This document shows, in pieces, positions 10,139 to 19,662 of a DNA stretch of 37,438 nucleotides. The DNA comes from Gammaproteobacteria bacterium (GTDB lineage Bacteria; Pseudomonadota; Gammaproteobacteria; Enterobacterales; Kangiellaceae): the NCBI GenBank assembly GCA_029880585.1, contig JAOUOC010000005.1:1-37438 (forward strand), written 5' to 3'. Every line of letters begins with the position of its first letter. The first letter of the stretch is position 1. The translations under genes and the position numbers were made by a program. Below the pieces are notes generated by a model, which saw only the letters and a program-made list of their open reading frames with translations, was not told where the DNA came from and made no database searches.

Positions 10139-10741
10139 ATGTCTTTAATGAATGCAGTATCTTTATTGTATAACCCGGCAGAAGAATGGAAAAAAATTGG
10201 AGCAAAAAACCCCGGCATATTAAATACCTACCTTGGCTATTTAATCTTTTTTGCTGCTATACCGCCGGTTTCGGCTTTTATAGGAAGCACTTATGTAGGC
10301 TGGACCATTGGTGATGGCGAAACCCATAAACTCACTGTTGAAAGCGCTATGAAGCTCTCTATTATTGCTTATTTTGCAATTCTGGCTGCAGTTTTGGTGT
10401 TATCTGCCTTTGTACAATGGATGGCCAAAACATACGGTGCAAAGCCTTCCTTATCCGACTGCGTCAATTTAACAGCTTATAGTTGTTCACCTCTTTTTCT
10501 GGTTGGTTTGCTAGGCGTATTCCCAATCCTGTGGCTTAATATGCTTACATCGATTGTAGCCATTGCTATGGCGGTAAATCTGCTTTATAAAGGCGTTCCT
10601 ACGCTGATGAATATAAATGAGGAAAAAGGATTTTTATTTGCCAGTTCAATTTTGACGGTTTGTATGGTTGTATTGGTAGGAATGCTGGCGATAACCATTA
10701 TATTTTGGGGATCGGGTTTTAGCCCAATATTCATTTCATGA
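10139..10741 (+). CDS. Yip1-domain inner-membrane protein
   Basis: The 200-residue product has a short cytoplasmic start (MSLMNAVSLLYNPAEEWKKI), as in bacterial Yip1-family proteins, where a 'NP...W..I' motif precedes the first helix. About five membrane segments follow (near 27-48, 73-97, 110-135, 140-160, 170-195). The ATG at 10139 is chosen over 10067 because GGAG lies 8 nt upstream and the family match begins there. It is followed after 22 nt by ccoS and preceded by a probable FNR box. Its role is unknown; the context suggests membrane functions under low oxygen. Confidence 0.75.
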   Translation: MSLMNAVSLLYNPAEEWKKIGAKNPGILNTYLGYLIFFAAIPPVSAFIGSTYVGWTIGDGETHKLTVESAMKLSIIAYFAILAAVLVLSAFVQWMAKTYGAKPSLSDCVNLTAYSCSPLFLVGLLGVFPILWLNMLTSIVAIAMAVNLLYKGVPTLMNINEEKGFLFASSILTVCMVVLVGMLAITIIFWGSGFSPIFIS

Positions 10742-10763
10742 TTATTAGCTTCAAGGATTGATG

Positions 10764-10943
10764 ATGGACGTTATCTATTGGCTAATTCCTCTGTCGATAG
10801 CCATTTTGATTTTGGCTATTGCTATTTTTTTCTGGGCTGTTAAATCAGGACAGTTTCAGGATCTGGATTCTCCAGCTGTTGACATCCTGCTAGATGATGA
10901 TAGTAATCTGATTTCTAAAGAGCATAAAAAAAGCCCTCAATAA
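10764..10943 (+). CDS. ccoS: cbb3-type cytochrome oxidase assembly protein CcoS
   Basis: The 59-residue product has one N-terminal membrane helix followed by FFWAVKSGQFQDLDSPAVDILLDDD, the signature of CcoS. CcoS is needed to insert heme b and copper cofactors into cbb3 oxidase in Rhodobacter capsulatus. AAGGA ends 6 nt before the ATG at 10764; an ATG at 10761 is also possible. The structural genes ccoNOPQ are not in the window. The stop codon lies inside the loop of the transcription terminator. Confidence 0.92.
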   Translation: MDVIYWLIPLSIAILILAIAIFFWAVKSGQFQDLDSPAVDILLDDDSNLISKEHKKSPQ

Positions 10944-10954
10944 GAGGGCTTTTT
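10927..10954 (+). terminator. Rho-independent terminator at the end of ccoS
   Basis: AAAAAAGCCCTC, loop AATAA, then GAGGGCTTTTT. The ccoS stop TAA (10941-10943) forms part of the loop. The A-run on the other side lets the stem also serve the convergent gene that ends at 10983. Confidence 0.9.
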
Positions 10955-10982
10955 ACGAATACAAAAATAACTTTGTATATAA

Positions 10983-11441
10983 CTAGCAGCTTGCCATACT
11001 AACGTTGTATGAACTTCTTATGATTTTACCATTAACATATTGGTAATCACTGTTAGAAGTATTAGACACGCAGTAATCTGTACCAGCCATTGAAAAAGAG
11101 TCATCTCTGGAAATTGAAGACTTAATCAGATGAAGATCACCTTTTTTGTACATGTATCTCCAATCCTGACTAGCTGACGAACCATATACCATTTCACCTT
11201 GATACCAGTATTCATAAACAGTTGTAGTGCTTCCTGAATACATTTTATTGCCAGATGGTGTTGACACAGAATGCCATTTTGATTCTGATGAACTACAATA
11301 TTTGAACATATAAGAATCGTAGCAGCTGTATGGTGCTTTGTAACTGTCACTGTTAACGTTAGCTTTCGCATTTGCCAAACCAGAAGACAAAACTGCAGCA
11401 ACAGCCACTACTCCAGACAATACATTGATAATTTTTTTCAT
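10983..11441 (-). CDS. Secreted Ser/Tyr-rich protein of unknown function
   Basis: The 152-residue product starts MKKIINVLSGVVAVAAVLSSGLANA, a classical signal peptide with an ANA-type cleavage site. The mature part is rich in Ser and Tyr and has four cysteines, the last being the C-terminal residue, so two disulfides are plausible outside the cytoplasm. I recognise no family. The start at 11441 is set by a strong GAGAGG Shine-Dalgarno sequence; an in-frame upstream extension to 11537 lacks one. The gene sits, in reverse orientation, between ccoS and a TauE/SafE-type gene, which are usually adjacent in relatives. This suggests insertion of an accessory gene. Confidence 0.65.
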   Translation of the reverse strand: MKKIINVLSGVVAVAAVLSSGLANAKANVNSDSYKAPYSCYDSYMFKYCSSSESKWHSVSTPSGNKMYSGSTTTVYEYWYQGEMVYGSSASQDWRYMYKKGDLHLIKSSISRDDSFSMAGTDYCVSNTSNSDYQYVNGKIIRSSYNVSMASC

Positions 11442-11463
11442 AATACCTCTCCGAAAATTGAAA

Positions 11464-11498
11464 CTGGAGTTAATAACAGGGATAATATAAAACTCCAG
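11464..11498 (-). promoter_or_regulatory. Inverted repeat around a probable promoter of the secreted-protein gene
   Basis: CTGGAGTT (11464-11471) and AACTCCAG (11491-11498) are exact inverted repeats about 25-55 bp upstream of the start at 11441. Between them, on the minus strand, is TATTAT, spaced 17 bp from a weak TTATCT. This may be an operator over the promoter or a leader hairpin. Confidence 0.4.
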
Positions 11499-11547
11499 CT
11501 GTAAAGATAATTTATCATAAATCTTAAAGCAAACCATTTGCCTTTTT

Positions 11548-12249
11548 TTGAACGAGTTGTTGTTAGGAATGTTAACCAGTGCTCTTTTTTTAGGATTAGT
11601 TGGCTCATCACATTGTTTTGGTATGTGCGGTGGAATTATAACCAGCCTCTCTTTTACAGCTGAAAGTGGTAAAAAACAATATATTATTACTGCTCTGTAT
11701 CATCTTGGCCGTTTGTCGAGCTATACATTTTTGGGTTTGCTTTTTGGCCTTCTTGGTGCAGCCAGTCAAAACCTTATTCCTTTTGTTTTTTTAAAGCTTT
11801 TATCCGCTATTTTATTGATTTTAATGGGGTTTTATATTAGTAAAATCTGGATGGCGATCAGTGTGTTGGAGAAAGCAGGAAAGATTTTATGGGATAAAAT
11901 TAGTCCATTAAGTAAAAATCTTTTGCCTGTTAAAAATTACCGTCATGCCTTATTGCTTGGTGCTTTGTGGGGTTGGCTTCCTTGTGGTCTTGTTTATTCA
12001 ACCCTAACCTACTCTCTTACTCTTGCCAATCCTTTTGAAAGCGCCTTGTTTATGTTGTTTTTTGGCATAGGAACCTTACCTGCAACACTATTAGCTGGCG
12101 CGGCAGGATTAAAACTTAAAACCTGGATTAATCATCCTCTGGTAAGATGGCCTACTGCTATGTTTTTTATCGCCGTTGGTCTGTTTATGGTAATCAATAT
12201 TCTCTACCCTGAATTAATATCATCAGCTCCTCACTCTCATCATCATTAA
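11548..12249 (+). CDS. Sulfite exporter TauE/SafE-family (COG2836-type) membrane protein
   Basis: The product has 233 residues with about six membrane helices. The first helix ends in SSHCFGMCGGI, a His/Cys motif typical of the COG2836 proteins found beside ccoS and ccoI in cbb3 oxidase clusters. ALWGWLPCGLVYSTLTYSL is the second signature. The C-terminus ends HSHHH, which could bind metal. A role in copper or thiol handling for oxidase assembly is inferred from context. The start is uncertain: TTG at 11548 gives MNELLLGMLTSALF, while ATG at 11569 is shorter but has only AGGA directly abutting it. Confidence 0.82.
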   Translation: MNELLLGMLTSALFLGLVGSSHCFGMCGGIITSLSFTAESGKKQYIITALYHLGRLSSYTFLGLLFGLLGAASQNLIPFVFLKLLSAILLILMGFYISKIWMAISVLEKAGKILWDKISPLSKNLLPVKNYRHALLLGALWGWLPCGLVYSTLTYSLTLANPFESALFMLFFGIGTLPATLLAGAAGLKLKTWINHPLVRWPTAMFFIAVGLFMVINILYPELISSAPHSHHH

Positions 12250-12344
12250 ATCAGATAGAACGATTGTTTTATGATTTATTGACGTAAAAACTGAATTATT
12301 TGGACAAAGTTTATCCAGCGACTTTTAAAGTTCAGATAAAGTGC

Positions 12345-12350
12345 TATAAT
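12345..12350 (+). promoter_or_regulatory. trhP: Probable -10 element of the trhP promoter
   Basis: A consensus TATAAT about 93 bp before the trhP ATG, preceded by only a weak -35 (CTTTTA at 12322-12327, 17 bp spacer). Nothing else is visible in the 193 bp gap. Confidence 0.4.
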
Positions 12351-12442
12351 CTGCCACCTTTCGGATATCGTCATTATTCGAATTACATTTGACAATTTAA
12401 CCCCAATGTTTTGACAGCATTAATTATTGACCCGGAATCAGT

Positions 12443-13789
12443 ATGAAATCGCCAGAACTGTTAGCCCCTGCGGGCTCACTCAAACACATGGAATATGCCT
12501 TTGCTTACGGCGCTGATGCCGTTTATGCAGGCTTGCCAAGATATAGTCTTCGCGTTAGAAACAACAGCTTCAATCTAGAAAATCTGGACAAAGGAATTCA
12601 GCAAGCCAAATCAATTGGCAAACAGTTCTTTGTTGCAGCAAATATCGCACCTCATAACAGCAAGGTAAAAACATTTATTAAAGATATTGAGCCTATTATT
12701 CAAATGAACCCAAATGCCCTGATCATGTCAGATCCCGGTTTGATGATGATGGTAAGAGAAAAATGGCCAGACACTGTTATTCATTTATCTGTACAAATGA
12801 ACACAGTGAACTATGCATCCGTCAAATTTTGGCAATCATTAGGTGTAAAGCGCATTATCTTGTCTCGCGAGCTATCTCTTGACGAAGTGGCAGAAATCAG
12901 ACAGGAATGCCCGGATATTGAACTGGAGGTTTTTGTTCACGGAGCGCTATGTATTGCATATTCTGGTAGATGTTTGCTATCGGGTTATTTTAATCATCGT
13001 GATCCTAATCAGGGAACCTGCACCAACGCGTGCAGATGGGGCTATGATGTTCATGAAGCCAGTCAAAATGCAAATGGTGATATTCTACCTATTGAAAAAG
13101 CGGCTCCTCAGTTGGGGATTGGTGAAACCAACGAAAATCTGGTTTTATTAGAAGAAAAGCAGCGACCTGGTGAATATATGCCTATGTATGAAGACGAGCA
13201 TGGCACATATATATTTAACTCGAAAGATCTCAGAGCAATCCAGCATGTCGCCAAATTGATAGAAATCGGAGTAGATTGTCTAAAAATTGAAGGCAGAACA
13301 AAATCCTATTTTTATGCGGCAAGAACATCTCAGGTTTATCGCAAAGCAATTGATGATGCCATTGCCGGTAAAGAATTTGATATGCAACTGATGGAAACAC
13401 TTCAAGGCATGGCAAATCGTGGCTACACTGAAGGTTTCTTTCGTCGTCATGTTCACGATGACTATCAAAATTATCTCAATGGCAGTCCAGAAAGGCACAA
13501 TCAACTCTTTGTTGGTGAAATCATTGAACGAAGAGATAATGAAGTATTAGTCGATGTCAAAAATCAATTCCAGATTGGCGATCAACTCATTTTTATGTCA
13601 CCAGATGGTGACCATAAAATCGAACTTCAATCTATGACAAACCAATATGGCGGCAGCATGGTCATAGCACCCGGATCAGGACACAAGGTCTGGATAAATA
13701 AACCTGAAGGTTATGATGGTAAATTGGGTTTGATTGTTAAAGAAAATGCAACTCAACAAATTAAAGCCAAAACATTTCAACCTGCCTGA
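12443..13789 (+). CDS. trhP: tRNA hydroxylation protein TrhP (YegQ, U32 peptidase family)
   Basis: The 448-residue product MKSPELLAPAGSLKHMEYAFAYGADAVYAG... matches YegQ/TrhP in length and throughout. The U32 signature ELEVFVHGALCIAYSGRCLLSGYFNHRDPNQGTC is present with its conserved cysteines (about 168-197), and CLKIEGRTKSYFYAA lies in the second half. A C-terminal beta-domain follows. In E. coli TrhP is needed, with prephenate, for the oxygen-independent route to 5-hydroxyuridine at position 34 of tRNA, the precursor of cmo5U. The gene is monocistronic, with its own promoter and terminator. Confidence 0.95.
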   Translation: MKSPELLAPAGSLKHMEYAFAYGADAVYAGLPRYSLRVRNNSFNLENLDKGIQQAKSIGKQFFVAANIAPHNSKVKTFIKDIEPIIQMNPNALIMSDPGLMMMVREKWPDTVIHLSVQMNTVNYASVKFWQSLGVKRIILSRELSLDEVAEIRQECPDIELEVFVHGALCIAYSGRCLLSGYFNHRDPNQGTCTNACRWGYDVHEASQNANGDILPIEKAAPQLGIGETNENLVLLEEKQRPGEYMPMYEDEHGTYIFNSKDLRAIQHVAKLIEIGVDCLKIEGRTKSYFYAARTSQVYRKAIDDAIAGKEFDMQLMETLQGMANRGYTEGFFRRHVHDDYQNYLNGSPERHNQLFVGEIIERRDNEVLVDVKNQFQIGDQLIFMSPDGDHKIELQSMTNQYGGSMVIAPGSGHKVWINKPEGYDGKLGLIVKENATQQIKAKTFQPA

Positions 13790-13824
13790 CATAAAAATAC
13801 TTCTTATTTTTCACCCTTTCTAAT

Positions 13825-13862
13825 AATGACGTCATTTTTTTACAATTTGACGTCATTTTTCC
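13825..13862 (+). terminator. Terminator hairpin built from two TGACGTCA palindromes
   Basis: AATGACGTCA (13825-13834), a 13-nt loop, then TGACGTCATT (13848-13857) and a T-rich tail. The two TGACGTCA boxes are each self-complementary and lie 21 bp apart. The hairpin most simply ends trhP, but see the findings for an alternative reading. Confidence 0.6.
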
Positions 13863-13892
13863 TTTTTGAAATAACAAATTTTCAATTTAGTC

Positions 13893-13898
13893 TATAAT
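13893..13898 (+). promoter_or_regulatory. Probable -10 element for the FIST/histidine-kinase pair
   Basis: Consensus TATAAT 38 bp before the start at 13936, in a 146 bp gap. No good -35 at standard spacing, so it may need an activator. Confidence 0.4.
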
Positions 13899-13935
13899 TT
13901 TATACGTATTTCATTTTTGTAATTATGGATATTTC

Positions 13936-15087
13936 ATGGGAAAAGATGCCGCAAACACACCTTTTAATTTTTTTCAATATTTTGATTCCTTTAACAAAGC
14001 CGAAATAGACAATTTCATATCAAGCAGCTTAAAACAAAACCCAACCTATCATTTTTTGGCTTTTGTCGCTGAAAACAATGTAGAAACCATACCTCAACTG
14101 CAAGAATTATTTGCTGGATATGATGTTGATTTAATTGGTGCAGTATTCCCGGAACTAATTGTAGATGCCAATTTTATACAGCAAGGCATTATTGTTTTTG
14201 CTATTAAAAAATCAGCTCATATTCTGGTTGACGAGATACCTCATGACAATATTTCAGTCAAATCGAAAGCAAATGATTTTTCCAGTAAACTCGAATCACA
14301 TTTAAATAGCGATTCAACTTATGGTCTATTTATGATTTTTGATGCTATGTTACCTAACATTGCAACCATTCTGGATGAAACTTTTTTGATTTTTGGTGAT
14401 GAGGTAAATTACATGGGAGTCAATGCTGGAAGTGAAACGTTTCAACCTATCCCCTGCCTGTTTGATAAAGATAAAATTGTCGGCAATGCAATGCTTGCAA
14501 TTTTAATGAACAGCGACAAGCCAGCCGAACTTGAACATGGATATAAAGTGCCTGATGAAACTATTGTAGCAACTTCTACTGACAGCAACTGTATATCCAG
14601 CATTGACTGGAAACCTGCTTTTGAAACATATCGAGAAAAGATCATGCAATACTATCAGGTTGAAATCAACAATGAAAACTTTTACGAATTAGCTGTTCAT
14701 TTCCCTTTTGGTATTATAAGAGCTGATGACGAAATATTAGTCAGAATTCCGGTGATGCTGGACGACAATGAATATCTCTATTGTGTTGGTGAAATTCCTG
14801 AAAATTCGATATTGACACTTTTGGAATCACCGACTGAAGGTTCAACTGACACAATCAATAATTTGTCAGCAAAACAGTCTGCTAACACACAAAACCTTAT
14901 CTTCTATTGCGCTGGAAGGAAAATGCATCTTAAAGAAGGCGCCGAGCAGGAATTGAATGGTTTTTATAATCAAATTGAATCAGGCAATTATGCTGGCGCT
15001 CTAACTTTGGGAGAAATTGGCAGTGTTAACAGAGGCTCCTATCCACTATTTCATAACGCAACATTGGTAACTATCTCTGTAAATTAA
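13936..15087 (+). CDS. FIST-domain sensor protein, NosP-like
   Basis: The 383-residue cytosolic protein (no signal or membrane segment) has a FIST N-terminal domain (about 30-225, with YGLFMIFDAMLPNIATILDE and NYMGVNAGSETFQP) and a FIST_C domain (about 225-375). Its length matches NosP, the heme-binding nitric-oxide sensor of Pseudomonas aeruginosa, and like nosP it sits directly before a hybrid histidine kinase gene. The kinase ATG begins one base after its TAA, so the two are translationally coupled. NO or heme binding is an inference from family and context; other FIST proteins may sense small ligands such as amino acids. Confidence 0.82.
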   Translation: MGKDAANTPFNFFQYFDSFNKAEIDNFISSSLKQNPTYHFLAFVAENNVETIPQLQELFAGYDVDLIGAVFPELIVDANFIQQGIIVFAIKKSAHILVDEIPHDNISVKSKANDFSSKLESHLNSDSTYGLFMIFDAMLPNIATILDETFLIFGDEVNYMGVNAGSETFQPIPCLFDKDKIVGNAMLAILMNSDKPAELEHGYKVPDETIVATSTDSNCISSIDWKPAFETYREKIMQYYQVEINNENFYELAVHFPFGIIRADDEILVRIPVMLDDNEYLYCVGEIPENSILTLLESPTEGSTDTINNLSAKQSANTQNLIFYCAGRKMHLKEGAEQELNGFYNQIESGNYAGALTLGEIGSVNRGSYPLFHNATLVTISVN

Positions 15088-15088
15088 T

Positions 15089-17230
15089 ATGGACGAACGC
15101 AGCAAAAACCTATCCATACTGTTTGATTTAAGTCAGGTTCTCAGTGCTGAAATTACACTGGAGCCCTTGCTTAATCGTTTTTTACAAAGATTGATGTACC
15201 ATACCGGGTACACTAGCGGCATTATTCTGGAAAACCTTGAAATTCCGAAACGAAATAGTCACATTATTCGAAGTGTGATCGGCGACAGACATTTAAGAAA
15301 ATATATTAACAATAAAATTAATATTGAAAAATATTCATCAATTATTGACGATGACCAAAAGCTTCTACTGGCTCTTGATAAATTACCATCAAGGCAAACC
15401 TACAAACAACTCCTTTCACTGAAAATACCAGGCTATGGCATCATCATTTTACTTGGAAATAACCTGTTTAATCATAAACAGGAAATAAAGCCCATGTTGC
15501 AGCCGGTTCTGGCTAACCTGTCAAAATCGATAAAGCTATGTCAACAAAGTGAGGCTTACACACAAAGACTTAAACATGAAGCTGAAGAACTACAGAAACT
15601 ATCCGATATGAAATCTTCTTTTTTGGCCAATATGTCACATGAAATCAGAACACCCATGAATGGTGTTCTGGGAATGCTCGGATTGTTATTGGAAAGCGAC
15701 CTGAATAAAGAACAGGTACATAAGGTTCAGCTTGCACAATCAAGCGCCGAATCTCTTTTAACTCTGATAAATGATATTCTTGATTTTTCTAAAATTGAAG
15801 CAGGTAAACTTGAACTCGAACTAATGGATTTCAGCCCAATCAAATTAATTGAGGAAGTCGCTGAATCAAATGCATTAAAAGCTCAAAGTAAAGGCGTTGA
15901 AATAATTGTTGATGTGACTGAAATCAACGACACACTGGTTATTGGTGATCCGGGAAGAATAAGGCAAATTCTGAACAATCTTATCAGCAATGCGATCAAA
16001 TTTACCAATCAAGGTGAGATCATTGTTAAATCCAGCTTGAAAGCAAAAGACGACGATAATCTGATTTTTGCATTTAGCGTTGAAGATACTGGTATCGGTA
16101 TTGAAAAAACCAAAATTGATTATTTATTTGATTCCTTTACTCAGGCCGATCTGTCAACTACCAGAAAGTACGGTGGAACCGGATTAGGACTTTCAATCAG
16201 TAAAAAATTATGTGAATTAATGGGTGGTGAAATTTGTGCTCGTAGTGAACCAGACAAGGGTTCAACTTTTGCCGTATCAATCACAACACAAAAAAGTAAA
16301 CAGTCCAGAGCAATATTACCCATGATAGATTTATCCAGATTAAATCTGTTAATTGTTGATGATAATTTGACTAACCTTGCTGTGCTTGAGGGGCAGCTGT
16401 CACTTTGGGGTGCAAAAGTGACCAAAGCAACAGGCGGAAAAAAGGCATTGAAAATTTGCGAGCAAGCCTATGCTGATGGCAAATTATTTGATGCCGCTTT
16501 TCTGGATATGCAAATGCCAGAGATGGACGGCAGCGAACTGGGTAAATCAATCTCCTCTGATGAACGATATAAATCTCTAAAACTCATTATGATGACATCT
16601 ATTGCGCAACATAACGATGCCAAATTTTTCGCATCTCTGGGATTTCATGCCTATTTTTCCAAACCAACCAATGTTCAGGATATTCTCTCTGCATTGGCAG
16701 TTACAATAGATAACGGGGAAGCGCTTAAATTGGCAAAACCGCTGGTTACCCACGATTACCTTAAAACACTGGAAAGCAAAAAACAACTCACCAGAAAATT
16801 TTCTGAAGGTCTACCAAAACCTAGAATTCTTATTGCAGAGGATAACCGTGTCAATCAACTGGTCGCCAGAGGGATATTGAAAAGCATTGGACTTGATGGA
16901 GAAGTCGCAGGAAATGGGCTTGAAGTAATACAGGCACTAAAAAGCAGCCCGGTAGAGAATGCCTATGATATTATTTTGATGGATTGCCAGATGCCTGAAA
17001 TGGACGGCTATGAGGCAACCAAACAAATAAGGCAAGGTATTGCAGGAAAGCACAATAAAAATATTTGTATTATCGCCATGACTGCAAATGCAATGCGAGG
17101 TGATATGAACATCTGCATTGAATCAGGTATGGATGACTATTTAGCGAAACCTGTTAATAACCAAAAGCTACTCGAAAGACTTGAATCGTGGACTAATCAG
17201 CGACTTAACAATTCACCGTCAAATTTATAA
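15089..17230 (+). CDS. Cytosolic hybrid histidine kinase with two receiver domains
   Basis: 713 residues. Residues 1-150 look GAF-like (LSQVLSAEITLEPLLNRFLQRL), and a short coiled coil follows (152-172). HisKA has the phospho-acceptor H184 in NMSHEIRTPMNG. HATPase_c has LNNLISNAIKFT, EDTGIG and GGTGLGLSISK. Receiver 1 has DD and D473 (FLDMQMPEMDG) with SKP. Receiver 2 has ED and D632 (LMDCQMPEMDG) with AKP. There is no membrane segment and no HPt domain, so output probably goes through a separate HPt protein. The gene overlaps no other and is coupled to the FIST gene upstream; NahK, the NosP partner, is likewise a soluble hybrid kinase. It is convergent with ispD. Confidence 0.93.
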   Translation: MDERSKNLSILFDLSQVLSAEITLEPLLNRFLQRLMYHTGYTSGIILENLEIPKRNSHIIRSVIGDRHLRKYINNKINIEKYSSIIDDDQKLLLALDKLPSRQTYKQLLSLKIPGYGIIILLGNNLFNHKQEIKPMLQPVLANLSKSIKLCQQSEAYTQRLKHEAEELQKLSDMKSSFLANMSHEIRTPMNGVLGMLGLLLESDLNKEQVHKVQLAQSSAESLLTLINDILDFSKIEAGKLELELMDFSPIKLIEEVAESNALKAQSKGVEIIVDVTEINDTLVIGDPGRIRQILNNLISNAIKFTNQGEIIVKSSLKAKDDDNLIFAFSVEDTGIGIEKTKIDYLFDSFTQADLSTTRKYGGTGLGLSISKKLCELMGGEICARSEPDKGSTFAVSITTQKSKQSRAILPMIDLSRLNLLIVDDNLTNLAVLEGQLSLWGAKVTKATGGKKALKICEQAYADGKLFDAAFLDMQMPEMDGSELGKSISSDERYKSLKLIMMTSIAQHNDAKFFASLGFHAYFSKPTNVQDILSALAVTIDNGEALKLAKPLVTHDYLKTLESKKQLTRKFSEGLPKPRILIAEDNRVNQLVARGILKSIGLDGEVAGNGLEVIQALKSSPVENAYDIILMDCQMPEMDGYEATKQIRQGIAGKHNKNICIIAMTANAMRGDMNICIESGMDDYLAKPVNNQKLLERLESWTNQRLNNSPSNL

Positions 17231-17235
17231 TACAA

Positions 17236-17967
17236 TTATTTATATAGGTCGTTTTCAAGATAAAATTCAGCCAATAATAAATCATCAGGATAAGTTATCT
17301 TGATATTTCTCGAATTACCATAAACAGCACAAACTGAATAACCAGCATTTCTGAGAGCCGTAACCTCATCTGTCACAAGTTTATTTTCAGCAAGTGACCT
17401 ATCTATAGCCTTTTGAAGTTGGTTAAAGCTGGCCATTTGCGGCGTTAACGCTCTTACAATTTTTTTTCTATCCGCAGATTGTTCAATTTTATTGTCTGAT
17501 GTTAATTGTTGTAATGTATCAACAATCTCAGCAACCAGTAAACAGGCTTCCCTGTTAACTTCAAATGCTTCAAACAGCCGTAGCAAGTCTTCAGAAGACA
17601 ACACAGGTCTTGCTGCATCATGAACTAACACACCACAATCAGGATGTAGCTTTTTGTCTGACAGATAATTTAATGCATTAGCTACAGAATTGATTCTTTC
17701 CTTGCCACCTTCCACAGTTATGATTTTACTATTTTTAATATGTTTGAGATGAATGAATTGCTCATCATCAGCTGAAACGACCAAGACGATCATCCCTATT
17801 TTTTCAGAATCAATTAAACGGGATAAAGTTAAATCAAGAATATATTCTTCACCTATTTTACAATATTGCTTGGGCTTGTCAGTTGAAAAACGTTGCCCAA
17901 AACCGGCAGCAGGTACAATGGCAACATATTGTGCAAATTTAGATAAGTCTGACTGATTCAATTGCAT
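17236..17967 (-). CDS. ispD: 2-C-methyl-D-erythritol 4-phosphate cytidylyltransferase
   Basis: The 243-residue product has the nucleotide-binding VPAAGFGQRFSTDKPKQY near the N-terminus (about 17-35), VLVHDAARPVLS (about 112-124) and VTDEVTALRNAGYSVCAVYG. It transfers CMP from CTP to methylerythritol phosphate in the MEP isoprenoid pathway. It follows ftsB with a 4 bp gap. The usual next gene, ispF, is absent: the adjacent DNA carries the convergent histidine kinase. Confidence 0.95.
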   Translation of the reverse strand: MQLNQSDLSKFAQYVAIVPAAGFGQRFSTDKPKQYCKIGEEYILDLTLSRLIDSEKIGMIVLVVSADDEQFIHLKHIKNSKIITVEGGKERINSVANALNYLSDKKLHPDCGVLVHDAARPVLSSEDLLRLFEAFEVNREACLLVAEIVDTLQQLTSDNKIEQSADRKKIVRALTPQMASFNQLQKAIDRSLAENKLVTDEVTALRNAGYSVCAVYGNSRNIKITYPDDLLLAEFYLENDLYK

Positions 17968-17971
17968 CTAC

Positions 17972-18265
17972 TCAGTTCTGTTGTTGTGAAGATTCTCTTG
18001 GTATAACACGGTAAAACATTTCGTCGGGCTTTACCAATCCCACACTTTCTCTTGCTTTACTTTCCAACGCTTTGGGATTTTTTCTTAGTGCATTAATTTG
18101 CATGATCAGCTTTTCATTTTGCGCTTTTAGCAAGTCATTCTCTTCTTGTTGTTGCGCTATTTTCTGTTTTAGCTCATCAATTTCATGATAGCTACCTTCT
18201 CCCCACCAGACACGGTATTGCATAAAAATAATGCTGAGAATGAAGATAGCACCAAGAATTTTCAT
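17972..18265 (-). CDS. ftsB: Cell division protein FtsB
   Basis: The 97-residue bitopic protein has a single N-terminal membrane helix (about 3-20), then a leucine-zipper-like coiled coil (HEIDELKQKIAQQQEENDLLKAQNEKLIMQI) and the conserved LESKARESVGLVKPDEMFY. It forms the FtsQLB divisome complex with FtsL and FtsQ. It sits between eno and ispD, the standard gammaproteobacterial position. Confidence 0.95.
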   Translation of the reverse strand: MKILGAIFILSIIFMQYRVWWGEGSYHEIDELKQKIAQQQEENDLLKAQNEKLIMQINALRKNPKALESKARESVGLVKPDEMFYRVIPRESSQQQN

Positions 18266-18328
18266 ATTATATCCAGAGCCAGCTGATCATTTTAAATTTA
18301 AAGAGCTATAGCTTACTCTTGTTAGTCA

Positions 18329-19618
<1,290 letters not shown>

Positions 19619-19662
19619 TCATAATAATATTTTTAACTAATTTAAAATATAATCACAAAACT

